A stretch of 64,000 nucleotides of DNA from Burkholderiales bacterium RIFCSPHIGHO2_12_FULL_69_20 (lineage in GTDB: Bacteria; Pseudomonadota; Gammaproteobacteria; Burkholderiales; Burkholderiaceae_C): positions 1-64,000 of the forward strand of contig MESD01000097.1 of NCBI GenBank assembly GCA_001770815.1. Reading direction: 5' to 3'. The notes below the pieces were generated by a model. That model did not search any database. It was not told the DNA's origin and was given only the letters and a program-made list of their open reading frames with translations. The position numbers and the translations under genes were made by a program. Below are positions 32,457 to 41,255 of the stretch, in pieces (positions within the stretch are counted from its first letter, which is position 1; the number at the start of each line of letters is the position of its first letter).

Positions 32457-33839
32457 TCAGCGCGCCCCCTTGCCGGTGAGCACCACGCCCACCGTCTCGA
32501 ACAGGATCACGAAATCGAGGAACAGGCTGTGGTTCTTCACGTAGTACAGGTCGTACTGCAGCTTTTCCTGCGAATCCTCGATCGTCGAGCCGTACTGGTA
32601 GCGCACCTGCGCCCAGCCGGTGACGCCGGGCTTGAGGCTGTGGCGCACTGCGTAGTAGGGAATCTCGGTGGTGAGCTGCTCGACGAAGAAGGGTCGTTCG
32701 GGCCGCGGTCCGACCAGGCTCATGTCACCGTACAACACATTGAACAGCTGTGGCAGCTCGTCCACCCGCAGCAACCGGATGATGTTGCCCACGCGGGTCA
32801 CCCGGTTGTCGTTGGCGGTGGCCCAGCGCGGTTGGCCGTCCTGCTCGGCATCGGTGCGCATGCTGCGGAACTTGGTGACCTTGAAGGTCTTGCTGTTGTA
32901 GCCCACCCGCTCCTGGCGGTAGAAGATCGGGCCGGGGCTCTCCAGCTTGATGGCGATGGCGGTGACCAGCATCACCGGCGCCGACAGCACGATCAGCACC
33001 AGCGAGCACAGGATGTCGAAAATGCGCTTGACGGCCGTGCGGTAGAAGCCCTGGTTGAAGCCGTCGCCGAAGATCAGCCAGCCGGCGTTGACAAAATCGA
33101 TGCGGATCTGGCCGAGCATGCGCTCGAAGTAGGTGGTGACGTCGAACACCCGCACGCCCGAAAGCTTGCAATCGAGCAACTCGCGCAGCGGCATGCTGCC
33201 CGAGCGGCGCTCGGTCAGCGCAACGATGATCTCGTCCACGCCCAGCCGGTGCGCCGTCTGGGTGAGCGATTGCTCGGCCGACAGGCGCTGGGCCTCGGGC
33301 ACGGCGGTCTGCTTCTCGTTCGGGCCGGGGAAATAGCCCACGATGGTGGCCAGCGGGTCGGCCGCACGCAGCGTGCTGCCCACCATCTGCGCAGCCGGCC
33401 CCGAGCCGAAGATCAGCACCCGCGCACCGGCGCGCGACTTGGTGGCCCAGTAACCCATCACCACCCGGCGCAGGATCAGCGCGGCGATCACCAGCATCGC
33501 CGAGGCGCGGATCGCCTCGTCATTGCCAAAACCCACCGGCAGCACCCGAAAGATCTGGTAGGTGAGCAGCAGTGCCAAGCCCAGGGCCAGCGCGGCACGA
33601 ACGCTTGATTCCGCCATCGACCAATCCTGCGCACGCTGGTAGAGCCCCGAGGCGCTGTTGATCACGAACAGGCCAGCCGCCAGGGTGAACACCTGCGCGC
33701 CGGCCATCGGCATGGCCGACTTCAGGCTTTCGGCCTGGGCCAGCACCACGCCGGCCAGCGCAAGCAACGACAACAGGAAGTCGAAGAAGATCCGCCGCAG
33801 CGTCCACGCATGAAAATAGTGATTGAACAGCCTGATCAT
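32457..33839 (-). CDS. XrtA/PEP-CTERM sugar transferase, EpsB type (TIGR03013)
   Basis: A polyprenyl-phosphate sugar-1-phosphate transferase that begins repeat-unit synthesis at the inner membrane. Four N-terminal membrane segments come first, then a Rossmann-like CoA-binding-type region (ARVLIFGSGPAAQMVGSTL). The catalytic bacterial sugar transferase domain forms the last ~200 residues: VKRIFDILCSLVLIVLSAP, PIFYRQERVGYNSKTF, LLRVDELPQLFNVLYGDMS, GPRPERPFF and LKPGVTGWAQV. I start at the ATG at 33839 (MIRLFNHYF), which has GGGAG upstream; an upstream in-frame extension of 77 residues is unconserved. 460 residues is standard for the family. It is the presumed first enzyme of the pathway whose later steps are at 1-17126. 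Confidence 0.93.
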   Translation of the reverse strand: MIRLFNHYFHAWTLRRIFFDFLLSLLALAGVVLAQAESLKSAMPMAGAQVFTLAAGLFVINSASGLYQRAQDWSMAESSVRAALALGLALLLTYQIFRVLPVGFGNDEAIRASAMLVIAALILRRVVMGYWATKSRAGARVLIFGSGPAAQMVGSTLRAADPLATIVGYFPGPNEKQTAVPEAQRLSAEQSLTQTAHRLGVDEIIVALTERRSGSMPLRELLDCKLSGVRVFDVTTYFERMLGQIRIDFVNAGWLIFGDGFNQGFYRTAVKRIFDILCSLVLIVLSAPVMLVTAIAIKLESPGPIFYRQERVGYNSKTFKVTKFRSMRTDAEQDGQPRWATANDNRVTRVGNIIRLLRVDELPQLFNVLYGDMSLVGPRPERPFFVEQLTTEIPYYAVRHSLKPGVTGWAQVRYQYGSTIEDSQEKLQYDLYYVKNHSLFLDFVILFETVGVVLTGKGAR

Positions 33840-33985
33840 TCCGCAATCTCCCAACGCATCGTCGCACGAGCAACGTCGCGCCTGCTGCAACCCGGGTGGC
33901 CACTGCCCGGCACGCGCCACATGGCGCACTGCGAATGCGGCACGCGCCAAGAGCCGGCCGGGCCGCTCGGGCGCCGGACTTTGTA

Positions 33986-34015
33986 ACTGTAAGCAGCGCT
34001 GCGCACCGTGGGCAA
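33986..34015 (-). promoter_or_regulatory. Possible sigma-70 promoter of epsB-prsK-prsR
   Basis: On the minus strand TTGCCC (34015-34010) and TACAGT (33991-33986) are separated by 18 bases and lie about 150 bp before the epsB start. This is the best -35/-10 pair in the 259-bp gap between the FeeM-like gene and epsB. Confidence 0.4.
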
Positions 34016-34069
34016 TCCCGCTTCCTTGGGTGTTGCGACCGATGTCACGGCTCGGGGTTGATTGTTGCA

Positions 34070-34088
34070 CCGGGCCACCGGGGCCCGG
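34070..34088 (-). other. GC-rich stem-loop after the FeeM-PilZ gene
   Basis: CCGGGCC-ACCGG-GGCCCGG forms a 7-bp perfect stem 11 bp after the stop of the FeeM-PilZ gene on the minus strand. There is no T-run after it. Its stem is the same as that of the loop at 32429-32446, so the epsB gene is bracketed by two like structures. Confidence 0.45.
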
Positions 34089-34098
34089 CTGCGACCGA

Positions 34099-35487
34099 TC
34101 AATCCGTGGCGATGGCGAGCAGCGGTGGCGTCAGTGGATCACCTGCAGCCGGTTGGGCCTCGGACCGCGACGGCCCCACGCGCGCAGGCGCTGTCGTCGC
34201 CTGCAGATCGGCATGGGTGCGCCCGGCGTCCAGCGCCGCCACGCACAGCTGCCAGGTGGCATCGGGCAGGGGCACGTGAAAGCCGTAGCAGGCCAGCCCC
34301 CCGGTCTCGTGCCGGCGCACGGCCGTGGCCTCGACGAAGGCAGTCTCGTGCTGACCCAGCTCCACCTCGACCCGGCCCTGCGTGCCCTCGGGCAGCGGCA
34401 CGGTGCATTCGGCCTGGAAGCCATGCAGCGACAGCTCGGTCACCTGCAATTCGAAGGTGAGCTGCGTGTTGTACGACTTGACCCGCAGCCGCGCCGGGCA
34501 GCGGATGGAAAAGCGCTGGTGCCGCCGCAGTGCCAGCTCGGCCGTGGCGCCGATCGACGGCTGCGGCAGCACCGCGGCATAGGTCTCGTGGTCGTAGATC
34601 GACTGCAGCAGCAGGCGCTGGCGGTCGCTGAGCGAGGCAAACACGGCGGTGCGCCGGTTGAAGAAGTGATCCAGCATCGCCGGGGTCATCACCGGATCGT
34701 TGGTGGTGAAGAACCGCCGCTGCGGCACCTGGATGTTGGGCAGGCGCGTCTCGACGAAATAGCGGTGCAGGTTCTTGCGATCACGCTGCTGTGCATAGGT
34801 CTGGCGAAACACCTCGGGCGCATGCAGCAGGTCGAGGCAGGCACCCACCGCCGGCGCGCCGTTGGCGAAATCGTAGTTGTTGACCACCTGCGCCTGCAGC
34901 CGCTCGAAGAACAGCAGCGATTCGTACATCTCGATCTTGTTCGGATTGACCGCGATGACGATGTGCCGGGTGTCGAAGTACTCGCGGCAGTACTCGTACA
35001 TGAACTTCATCAGCGGAAACAGGATCTTGCCGCCGGTCTTGCGGAATTTGGGGTCGATGGCCAGCGCGGATATTTCGGCGATCTTGCCGGCCTTTGCGCG
35101 CACCTGACCAAGCTTGAACACCGATTGCAGCGGAAAGCCGAAAACTCCCTCGCGGATCATCGAGATCGTGCCGATCACCCGGCCGTCCCACTTGGCGCAC
35201 AGCGTGGTGGTGGTGGGCAAGGCGTGGTAGATGGTGACCCGCAGCCCCGACGGGTCGGGCTGCATGAAGCCCGAGGCCACGTAGGCGTCGTGCAGGATGC
35301 GGAAGCACGCCTCCAGCTCGTCCTGCGTGTCAGCGATCTTCAGCTCCAGCCGCGCATCGGGCCGGGGGTCGCAATCGATCAGGCTGCGGAACAACGAGAA
35401 CCGCAGCGATTGCGGCAGCAGGCCCAGCGCCGAACGTACCGCCTGGTGCAGGGACTTGCGAGCGGTGGAAGCCAGGGATCGTTTCAT
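34099..35487 (-). CDS. FeeM-type N-acyltransferase fused to a PilZ domain
   Basis: A 462-residue two-domain protein. Residues of about 45-260 resemble the FeeM/N-acyl amino acid synthase branch of acyltransferases (LEACFRILHDAYVASGFM, KIAEISALAIDPKFRKTG, NPNKIEMYESLLFFERL), a group also found as the exosortase-system acyltransferase. Residues of about 318-440 look like PilZ: RRHQRF at 321-326 gives the R-x3-R c-di-GMP motif, and ELSLHG at 351-356 stands for [DN]-x-S-x-x-G, with Glu in place of Asp/Asn. I start at the ATG at 35487. Its position upstream of epsB suggests c-di-GMP control of an acylation step in matrix production; that is inference. Confidence 0.75.
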   Translation of the reverse strand: MKRSLASTARKSLHQAVRSALGLLPQSLRFSLFRSLIDCDPRPDARLELKIADTQDELEACFRILHDAYVASGFMQPDPSGLRVTIYHALPTTTTLCAKWDGRVIGTISMIREGVFGFPLQSVFKLGQVRAKAGKIAEISALAIDPKFRKTGGKILFPLMKFMYEYCREYFDTRHIVIAVNPNKIEMYESLLFFERLQAQVVNNYDFANGAPAVGACLDLLHAPEVFRQTYAQQRDRKNLHRYFVETRLPNIQVPQRRFFTTNDPVMTPAMLDHFFNRRTAVFASLSDRQRLLLQSIYDHETYAAVLPQPSIGATAELALRRHQRFSIRCPARLRVKSYNTQLTFELQVTELSLHGFQAECTVPLPEGTQGRVEVELGQHETAFVEATAVRRHETGGLACYGFHVPLPDATWQLCVAALDAGRTHADLQATTAPARVGPSRSEAQPAAGDPLTPPLLAIATD

Positions 35488-35580
35488 TGGCAGGGACGGC
35501 ACATGGGCAAGGCAGGGCACCGGTCGGCACCCACTGACACCTTGCGTAAACCATCGGCATCCCCGGGCGGCGATTGAGGG

Positions 35581-35598
35581 CGCGCCGCCCCCGGCGCG
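35581..35598 (-). other. GC-rich stem-loop between amidase and FeeM-PilZ genes
   Basis: CGCGCCG-CCCC-CGGCGCG is a perfect 7-bp stem in the 150-bp gap after the amidase stop. No T-run follows on the minus strand. It may help separate the amidase transcript from the FeeM-PilZ gene. Confidence 0.35.
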
Positions 35599-35637
35599 GT
35601 AACAGCTTGTGTGCGCGCCGCCCGGCTCGGGGCAGGA

Positions 35638-37056
35638 TCAGACCCAGTCCAGCGGCGGCCGGGCAATCGGCCGAATGCTCTCGTAGGCGCGCGCCGCGCG
35701 CAGCACCATCGCGTCACCGAACATGGTCCCCACCAGCTGCAGGCCGATCGGCAGGCCATCGGACGTCAAGCCGCAGGGGATGGTGCAGGCCGGCTGCTGG
35801 CTCAGGTTGAACGGGTAGGAGAACGGTGTCCAGCCCAGCAGGCTGACCGGGTCCATCGGCCCCTGGCCGGCTGGCCGCGCCTCGAAGGCCGGAATCGCCA
35901 CCGCCGGCGTGGCGATCAGGTCGAAGCGCTGCATGAACTGGCGCAGGTGCGCGCCCAGCGCACCGCGGCGCAGGTTCAGGTGCTGGATCTGCAGCGCGCT
36001 GAGCCCGGCGCCCAGTGCCGCTTCGGCCACCAGATCGGGGTCGGCCACCGCCTGCTGCTCGGGCGTCATGCCGCTGTACAGGGTGTGTGCGCCCAGGAAC
36101 CACAGGCCGGTGCAGATGTCCAGCGGGTCGTCGATGCCGGGGTCGACAGCCTCGACCACCGCCCCCAGCGCCTGCAGGTCCTTCACCGCGCGATCGACCG
36201 CCGCCGCCACCTCGGGGTGCACGTTCTTGGCATAGCCCAGCGTGGGTGAATAGGCGATGCGCAGGCCGCGCACGCCGTCGTCCAGCCCCACGCGGTAGTC
36301 ACGCGCATCGAAGGGCAGCGAGGTCCAGTCGCGCGCGTCGGGCTGGCTCATCACGTTGAGCATCAGGGCGGCGTCGGCCACGCTCATCGTGTGCGGTCCC
36401 AGGTGGGCCACGCTGCCGAAGGGTGACAGCGGGTAGGCCGGCACGCGGCCGAAGCTGGGCTTGAGGCCGAAGTTGCCGCAGAAAGCCGCCGGGATGCGCA
36501 CCGATCCGGCGCCATCGGTGCCCACGCTCACCGGCCCCAGCCCTGCGGCCACCGCCGCCGCGGTGCCGCCCGACGAGCCACCGGGCGTGCGCGACAGGTT
36601 CCACGGATTGCGGCTGATGCCGGTGAGCGGCGAATTGGTCTCGCCCTTGCAACCGAACTCGGGCGTGGTGGTCTTGCCCAGCAGCACCGCACCGGCCTCG
36701 CGCAGGCGCGCGGTGACCGGCGCGTCCACCTCCCAGGGCTGGTTGACATCGACGGTGCGTGAACCGCGCCGCGTGGGCCAGCCGCGGGTCAGGATCAGGT
36801 CCTTGATCGAGGTGGGCACGCCGTCGAGCAGGCCGATGGTCGCGCCCTGCTGCCAACGCGCCTCACTGGCGCGGGCGCTGGCCAGCGCGGCCTCGGCATC
36901 CACCAGGCAGAAGGCGTTGAGCTGCGGGTTCAGACGGTCGATACGGGCCAGCACCGCCTGCGTGGCCTCCACCGGCGACGCGCCGCCGCTGCGGTAGAGC
37001 TGCAGCAGCTGGCTGGCGGTGCAGTCGGTGAGTTCGGTCGGGTGGTGGGTCGACAT
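35638..37056 (-). CDS. Amidase signature family hydrolase
   Basis: A 472-residue amidase. The catalytic Lys lies in VPTSIKDLILT (near residue 80). The Gly/Ser-rich core GGSSGGTAAAVAAGLGPVSVGTDGAGSVRIPA supplies the cis-Ser and the Ser nucleophile (the Ser of GAGSVRIP). The start at 37056 (MSTHHPTELTD) has GAGGAG upstream; the frame stays open far into the neighbouring M20 gene, but that part is a shadow. It lies 41 bp after an M20 amidohydrolase on the same strand, so both may break amide bonds in one pathway. The substrate cannot be assigned; a GatA role is unlikely because GatB/GatC are absent. Confidence 0.9.
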   Translation of the reverse strand: MSTHHPTELTDCTASQLLQLYRSGGASPVEATQAVLARIDRLNPQLNAFCLVDAEAALASARASEARWQQGATIGLLDGVPTSIKDLILTRGWPTRRGSRTVDVNQPWEVDAPVTARLREAGAVLLGKTTTPEFGCKGETNSPLTGISRNPWNLSRTPGGSSGGTAAAVAAGLGPVSVGTDGAGSVRIPAAFCGNFGLKPSFGRVPAYPLSPFGSVAHLGPHTMSVADAALMLNVMSQPDARDWTSLPFDARDYRVGLDDGVRGLRIAYSPTLGYAKNVHPEVAAAVDRAVKDLQALGAVVEAVDPGIDDPLDICTGLWFLGAHTLYSGMTPEQQAVADPDLVAEAALGAGLSALQIQHLNLRRGALGAHLRQFMQRFDLIATPAVAIPAFEARPAGQGPMDPVSLLGWTPFSYPFNLSQQPACTIPCGLTSDGLPIGLQLVGTMFGDAMVLRAARAYESIRPIARPPLDWV

Positions 37057-37097
37057 CGGTGGCTCCTCGGTGGACGGTTCAGGCGGGACGGTGCTGC

Positions 37098-38369
37098 TCA
37101 GGCGCTGGCGCCGTGCTGCAGAAAATCGGCGGCCAGGTGCGACAGCGCGCGCACGCCGGTGACCAGGCAGCGCTCGTCGACGAAGAAGCGCGGCGAGTGG
37201 TTGGGCGCGGCCTTGCTGACGTCCTTGTCCTCGGGCGTCACGCCCAGAAAGATGAACAGCCCCGGCACCACGCGCTGGAAGAACGAGAAGTCTTCCGAGC
37301 CGGTGACCTTGGGCACCAGCGCCAGGTGGTTGGGGCCGGCCACGCGGGCCAGCGTGGGGCGCATGGCCTCGGTCAGCGCCGGGTCGTTGACGGTGACCGG
37401 GTAGTTCTTCTTGATGCACACGGTGCAGCCGGCGCGGGCGCTGCGCGAGATCGCCTCGGCCAGGTAGGTGACACGCTCGTGGATGTCGTCGCGCATCTCC
37501 TCGTCGAAGGTACGGATGGTGCCGCGCATCTCGACCGAATCGGGAATGATGTTCTCGCGCAGGCCGCCGTGGATGGTGCCGATGGTGACCACCGCCGGCT
37601 CGCGGGTCAGGTCGACCTGGCGGCTGACCACCGTCTGCAGGCCCAGCACCACCTGCGCCGCGGTGACGATCGGATCGACCCCCGCCCAGGGCATGGCACC
37701 ATGGGTCTGGCTGCCCCGGACGGTGATCTTCAGGTTGTCGGCGCTGGCCATCGTGGGGCCGGGCCGGTAGCCCACCACGTTGAGCGGCAGGCGCGAGGTG
37801 ACGTGCAGGCCGAAGATCGCCGCCGGCCGCGGGTTGTCCATCGCGCCCTCTTCGACCATCATCTTGGCGCCGCCCTCCTCGCCTTCGGGCGGCAGCTCCT
37901 CGGCCGGCTGGAAGATGAACTTCACCGTGCCGCGCAGCGCGCCGCGCTGGCTGGCCAGCACCTCGGCCACGCCCATCAGGATGGCGGTGTGGGCATCGTG
38001 ACCGCAGGCGTGCATCACGCCCACCTGGGCGCCATTCCACTCGGCCTTGACCTTGCTGGCAAACGGCAGGTCCACCTCCTCGGCCACCGGCAGCGCGTCC
38101 ATGTCGGCGCGCAGCGCCACCACCGGGCCGGGCAGCGCGCCCTTGAGCAGGCCCACCACCCCGGTGTGGGCCACGCCGGTGCGCACCTCGTCGAAGCCCA
38201 GCGCACGCAGGTGCTCGGCCACGATGCCGGCGGTGCGGAACTCGCGGTTGCCCAACTCGGGGTTGGCGTGGAAGTCGCGCCGCCAGGCGATCACCCGGGC
38301 TTCGGCCGCGTGGGCGGCGGCGTCGATCTGGGCGGCCAGGTCGCTGGCGGTGACGGGGGTAGCACTCAT
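37098..38369 (-). CDS. M20-family amidohydrolase (hippurate hydrolase-like)
   Basis: A 423-residue zinc-dependent aminoacylase/hippuricase-type enzyme. RRDFHANPELGNREFRTA is the family's opening motif. Metal-binding residues are visible in ALRADMDALPV, MHACGHDAHTAILMG and FQPAEELPPEGEEGGAKMM. The dimerisation domain contains QTHGAMPWAGVDPIV. The ATG at 38369 has AAAGGA upstream. It precedes the amidase by 41 bp and follows an M16 peptidase by 32 bp, making a three-hydrolase run. It probably cleaves N-acyl amino acids. Confidence 0.92.
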   Translation of the reverse strand: MSATPVTASDLAAQIDAAAHAAEARVIAWRRDFHANPELGNREFRTAGIVAEHLRALGFDEVRTGVAHTGVVGLLKGALPGPVVALRADMDALPVAEEVDLPFASKVKAEWNGAQVGVMHACGHDAHTAILMGVAEVLASQRGALRGTVKFIFQPAEELPPEGEEGGAKMMVEEGAMDNPRPAAIFGLHVTSRLPLNVVGYRPGPTMASADNLKITVRGSQTHGAMPWAGVDPIVTAAQVVLGLQTVVSRQVDLTREPAVVTIGTIHGGLRENIIPDSVEMRGTIRTFDEEMRDDIHERVTYLAEAISRSARAGCTVCIKKNYPVTVNDPALTEAMRPTLARVAGPNHLALVPKVTGSEDFSFFQRVVPGLFIFLGVTPEDKDVSKAAPNHSPRFFVDERCLVTGVRALSHLAADFLQHGASA

Positions 38370-38401
38370 GGCGGGGGTCCTTTGGGGCGGGGGGAGCGGA
38401 T

Positions 38402-41242
38402 TCAGGGTTGTTTGAAATCACCGGCCCACATCACCGCCCACTGGGCCGGGTCGATGTAGGCCTTCAGCGCAGAGTTGACCTGCGCCAGCGTCAGCGCCGC
38501 GATGGCGTCGTCGGTGCGCTGCTGGATGGCAAAGCGGCGCTGCAGGTACAGGTTGTTGACCAGCGCGCCGGCCACCGCAGCGTCTTGCGCGCGGCCCAGC
38601 CGGCGCTGGTTGAGCAGGCCGATGCGGGCTTCGTCCAGCTCTTTCTGGCTGAAGCCGTCGGCCAGTGCGCGCACCACTTCTGCTTTCAGTGCGGCCTCCA
38701 CCTTGGGCTGGTTCTGCGGCGCGAAGATGGCCGAGGCCTGCCAGCGTGAATTCAGCTCGAAGCTGTTCCAGGCCACGTAGGAGCGCACGTCGTAGCTCAG
38801 CCCGTCCTGCTCGCGGATGCGGGCCCACAGGCGCGAATTGGCGTCGCCACCCAGCAGGTGGTTGGCCATCAGCAGTGCCGGGAAGTCGGCATGGGTGTCG
38901 TTGATCGCCAGCGGCTGCGCCAGCAGCAGGTGGGCATTGGGCTTGTCGGGCGTGGCCAGCAACTGGCGCACCGGCGGCACGGCCACCAGCGGCTGCGGCG
39001 CGCGCGCAAAAGCCAGCGTGCCGCCGGCCGGCTGCGCCCAGTTGCCGAAGGCGGCCTGCAGTGCGGCCGTCACCGCCGGCACGTCCATGTCGCCCACCGC
39101 GCTGAACTCGCCCACCGCGGCGCTGACGAAGCGCCGGTGCGCCGCACGCACCGCGTCGACGCCGACGGCCTGCACGTCCTGCTCGGTCTCGTCGAAGCTG
39201 GGGGCGTGGCGCAGGTCACCGCGTGGGTAAGGATTGCCGTGGCGCTGCAGCGCATTGGCGGCCACCGCGCCGGGCTCGCTGCGCTGCGCGGCGATGGCGG
39301 CCACGATCTGCCGGCGCCGCTCGTCCAGCGCCTCGGCCGGGAAAGCCGGCTCGCGCAGCAGCCGGCCCACCAGCGCCACCACCGCCGGCAGGTGCTCGCG
39401 CACGGTGGTGATGCCCACGGTCAGCGCCTGCCCGCCGGCGCCGATACCCACCTCGGCGCGCAGCTTGTCGAAGGCATCGCTGATCTGCGCGCGGCTCATG
39501 CCCGCACCGCCCTTGTCGATCAGCGCGCCCATCATGGCCACCGCCATGCCCTGGCCACGCAGGCTGGCCTCGTCGCCGAAGCGCAGCGTCAGCCGCGCAT
39601 GCACCGTGTTGCCCCGCGTGCCCTTGGGCAGCAGCGCCAGCTTCAGCCCGCTGGGCAGGGTGCTGGTCTGGGTGCGGGCGTCCAGGTTGGCCGGCGTGGC
39701 GTCGAAGGCCTCGGCCTGGGCCACGGCGCTGTCACCCTTGTAGCCCTGCACCAGCGGCGCCACGTCCACCCGCGCCGGGTCAGGCGCGCGCTGCGGCGCA
39801 TCGGTGGGCAGGTAGGTGCCCACGGTGCGGTTGTCGGCCACCAGGCGCGCCTGGGCCACGCGCTGCACGTCGGCCAGCTTCAGCGCGCGCATGCGGTCGC
39901 GGGCCAGGAAGTACAGCCGCCAGTCGCCGTTGCCGATGGCCTCGGACAGCGCCACGCCCACCTGCTCGGGGTCGCTGAAGCCCTGGTTCCAGTCGTTGAG
40001 CCACTGGGTGCGCACACGCTCCAGTTCGTCGGCGGTGATGGGCTCGGTGGCCAGCGCGTCCACCGTGGCCAGCAGCGCGTTGCGGGCGGTGGCCACGTCC
40101 TGGCCGGGCGCCAGTTGCACCCCCAGCATCAGCGGGCCGGGCTCGGCCACGCTCCAGGTGAAGCCGAAGGTGGAGGCGGCCAGTTTCTGCTCGACCAGCC
40201 GCTTGTGCAGCCGGCCCGAAGGCGCATTGCCCAGCAGCGCGGCCAGCGCCTCGGTGGCCGGGTAGTCGGCGTCGGCCGCGGCCACGCCATGCCAGGCGGC
40301 CAGCAGGAAGGGCGCGCCGCCCTTGCGCCGCACGGTGGTGCTGCGCTCGCCCTGCTGCACCGGATCGACGGTGTAGGTGGGCGCCAGCGTGCGCTGCGGC
40401 CTGGGCAAGGGCCCGAAGTACAACGACACCCAGCCCAGCACCTTGGCCACGTCGAACTTGCCGGCCACCACCAGCGTGGCGTTGTCGGGCTGGTAGTGCA
40501 GGCGGTAGAAGGCCTGCAGCCGGGCGATGTCGACGTTCTCGACGTCGGCGCGGGCACCGATCGGCATCTTGCCGTAGTTGTGCCACTGGTACATCGCCGC
40601 CAGCGTCTGCCCGATGACCGAGCGCACCGGGTTGTTCTCGCCCGATTCCATCTCGTTGCGCACCACGGTCATCTCGGTGTCGAGGTCGCTGCGCGCGATC
40701 AGGCTGTTGACCATCGCGTCGGCCTGCCAGCTGAGGTACCAGCGCAGCGTCTCGTCGTTGGCGGTGAAGCTGGCGAAGTAGTTGGTGCGGTCGAAGCTGG
40801 TGCTGCCGTTGTAGCGCAGCCCGCGGCGGCCGAACTCGGCCATCACGTTGCGGGTGGTGGGCGTGCCCTTGAAGATCAGGTGCTCCAGCAGGTGCGCCAT
40901 GCCGGTCTCGCCGTAGTTCTCGTGGCGCGAGCCGACCCGGTAGGTGACGTTGACCGTGGTGCTGGGCTTGGTGTCGTCGGGCACCAGCAGCAGCTGCAGG
41001 CCGTTGGGCAGGCGGTACTCGGTGATGCCCTCGACCTGGGTCACTTCAGTCAGGGCCGGCGGCAAGCCCACCGACACGGCAGGCGGCGCGGCGGGCGGCA
41101 CTGCGGCCGTCTGTGCGCCGGCGCCGGCGGGCAGGCCCAGCGCGGCGGCCAGCAGCCAGGGCGCGGCGAGGGTGATCAACGAAGGCCGGCGGCGGCGCTG
41201 GCGCATGGCGGTGGGGTGAGACGAGGCATGGACAGGGTGCAT
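38402..41242 (-). CDS. M16-family metallopeptidase, two fused halves
   Basis: A 946-residue secreted zinc peptidase of the pitrilysin family. The signal peptide ends near AGAGA-Q. The inverted zinc motif H-x-x-E-H is present once, in MAHLLEHLIFKG (near residue 103), with the distal Glu in MTVVRNEMESGENNP. The second half (from about 510) repeats the fold without a zinc site (LKLALLPKGTRGNTVHARLTLRFGDE), so one chain replaces the two-protein arrangement often seen. It starts 10 bp after the NUDIX gene's stop. A TAGACT box over that stop (41250-41255) could start a leaderless transcript. Confidence 0.92.
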   Translation of the reverse strand: MHPVHASSHPTAMRQRRRRPSLITLAAPWLLAAALGLPAGAGAQTAAVPPAAPPAVSVGLPPALTEVTQVEGITEYRLPNGLQLLLVPDDTKPSTTVNVTYRVGSRHENYGETGMAHLLEHLIFKGTPTTRNVMAEFGRRGLRYNGSTSFDRTNYFASFTANDETLRWYLSWQADAMVNSLIARSDLDTEMTVVRNEMESGENNPVRSVIGQTLAAMYQWHNYGKMPIGARADVENVDIARLQAFYRLHYQPDNATLVVAGKFDVAKVLGWVSLYFGPLPRPQRTLAPTYTVDPVQQGERSTTVRRKGGAPFLLAAWHGVAAADADYPATEALAALLGNAPSGRLHKRLVEQKLAASTFGFTWSVAEPGPLMLGVQLAPGQDVATARNALLATVDALATEPITADELERVRTQWLNDWNQGFSDPEQVGVALSEAIGNGDWRLYFLARDRMRALKLADVQRVAQARLVADNRTVGTYLPTDAPQRAPDPARVDVAPLVQGYKGDSAVAQAEAFDATPANLDARTQTSTLPSGLKLALLPKGTRGNTVHARLTLRFGDEASLRGQGMAVAMMGALIDKGGAGMSRAQISDAFDKLRAEVGIGAGGQALTVGITTVREHLPAVVALVGRLLREPAFPAEALDERRRQIVAAIAAQRSEPGAVAANALQRHGNPYPRGDLRHAPSFDETEQDVQAVGVDAVRAAHRRFVSAAVGEFSAVGDMDVPAVTAALQAAFGNWAQPAGGTLAFARAPQPLVAVPPVRQLLATPDKPNAHLLLAQPLAINDTHADFPALLMANHLLGGDANSRLWARIREQDGLSYDVRSYVAWNSFELNSRWQASAIFAPQNQPKVEAALKAEVVRALADGFSQKELDEARIGLLNQRRLGRAQDAAVAGALVNNLYLQRRFAIQQRTDDAIAALTLAQVNSALKAYIDPAQWAVMWAGDFKQP

Positions 41243-41249
41243 CGGCCAA

Positions 41250-41255
41250 AGTCTA
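41250..41255 (-). promoter_or_regulatory. Possible -10 box placing transcription start at the M16 peptidase ATG
   Basis: TAGACT overlaps the TAG stop of the NUDIX gene and ends 7 bases before the ATG at 41242. If used, the transcript would have no leader. No clear -35 element is seen. Confidence 0.35.

Noticed and set aside
31674-33608. 644-codon open frame on the plus strand
   Set aside because: Antisense to prsK and epsB, Gln/His-rich, with no family resemblance.
34070-34088. Rho-independent terminator after the FeeM-PilZ gene
   Set aside because: The stem is perfect but no T-run follows on the minus strand, so it is listed only as a stem-loop.
35638-38421. 927-residue amidase fused to an N-terminal extension
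   Set aside because: The extension is the wrong frame of the M20 gene and is Arg/Gly-rich; the amidase fold begins at the ATG at 37056 with a good ribosome site.
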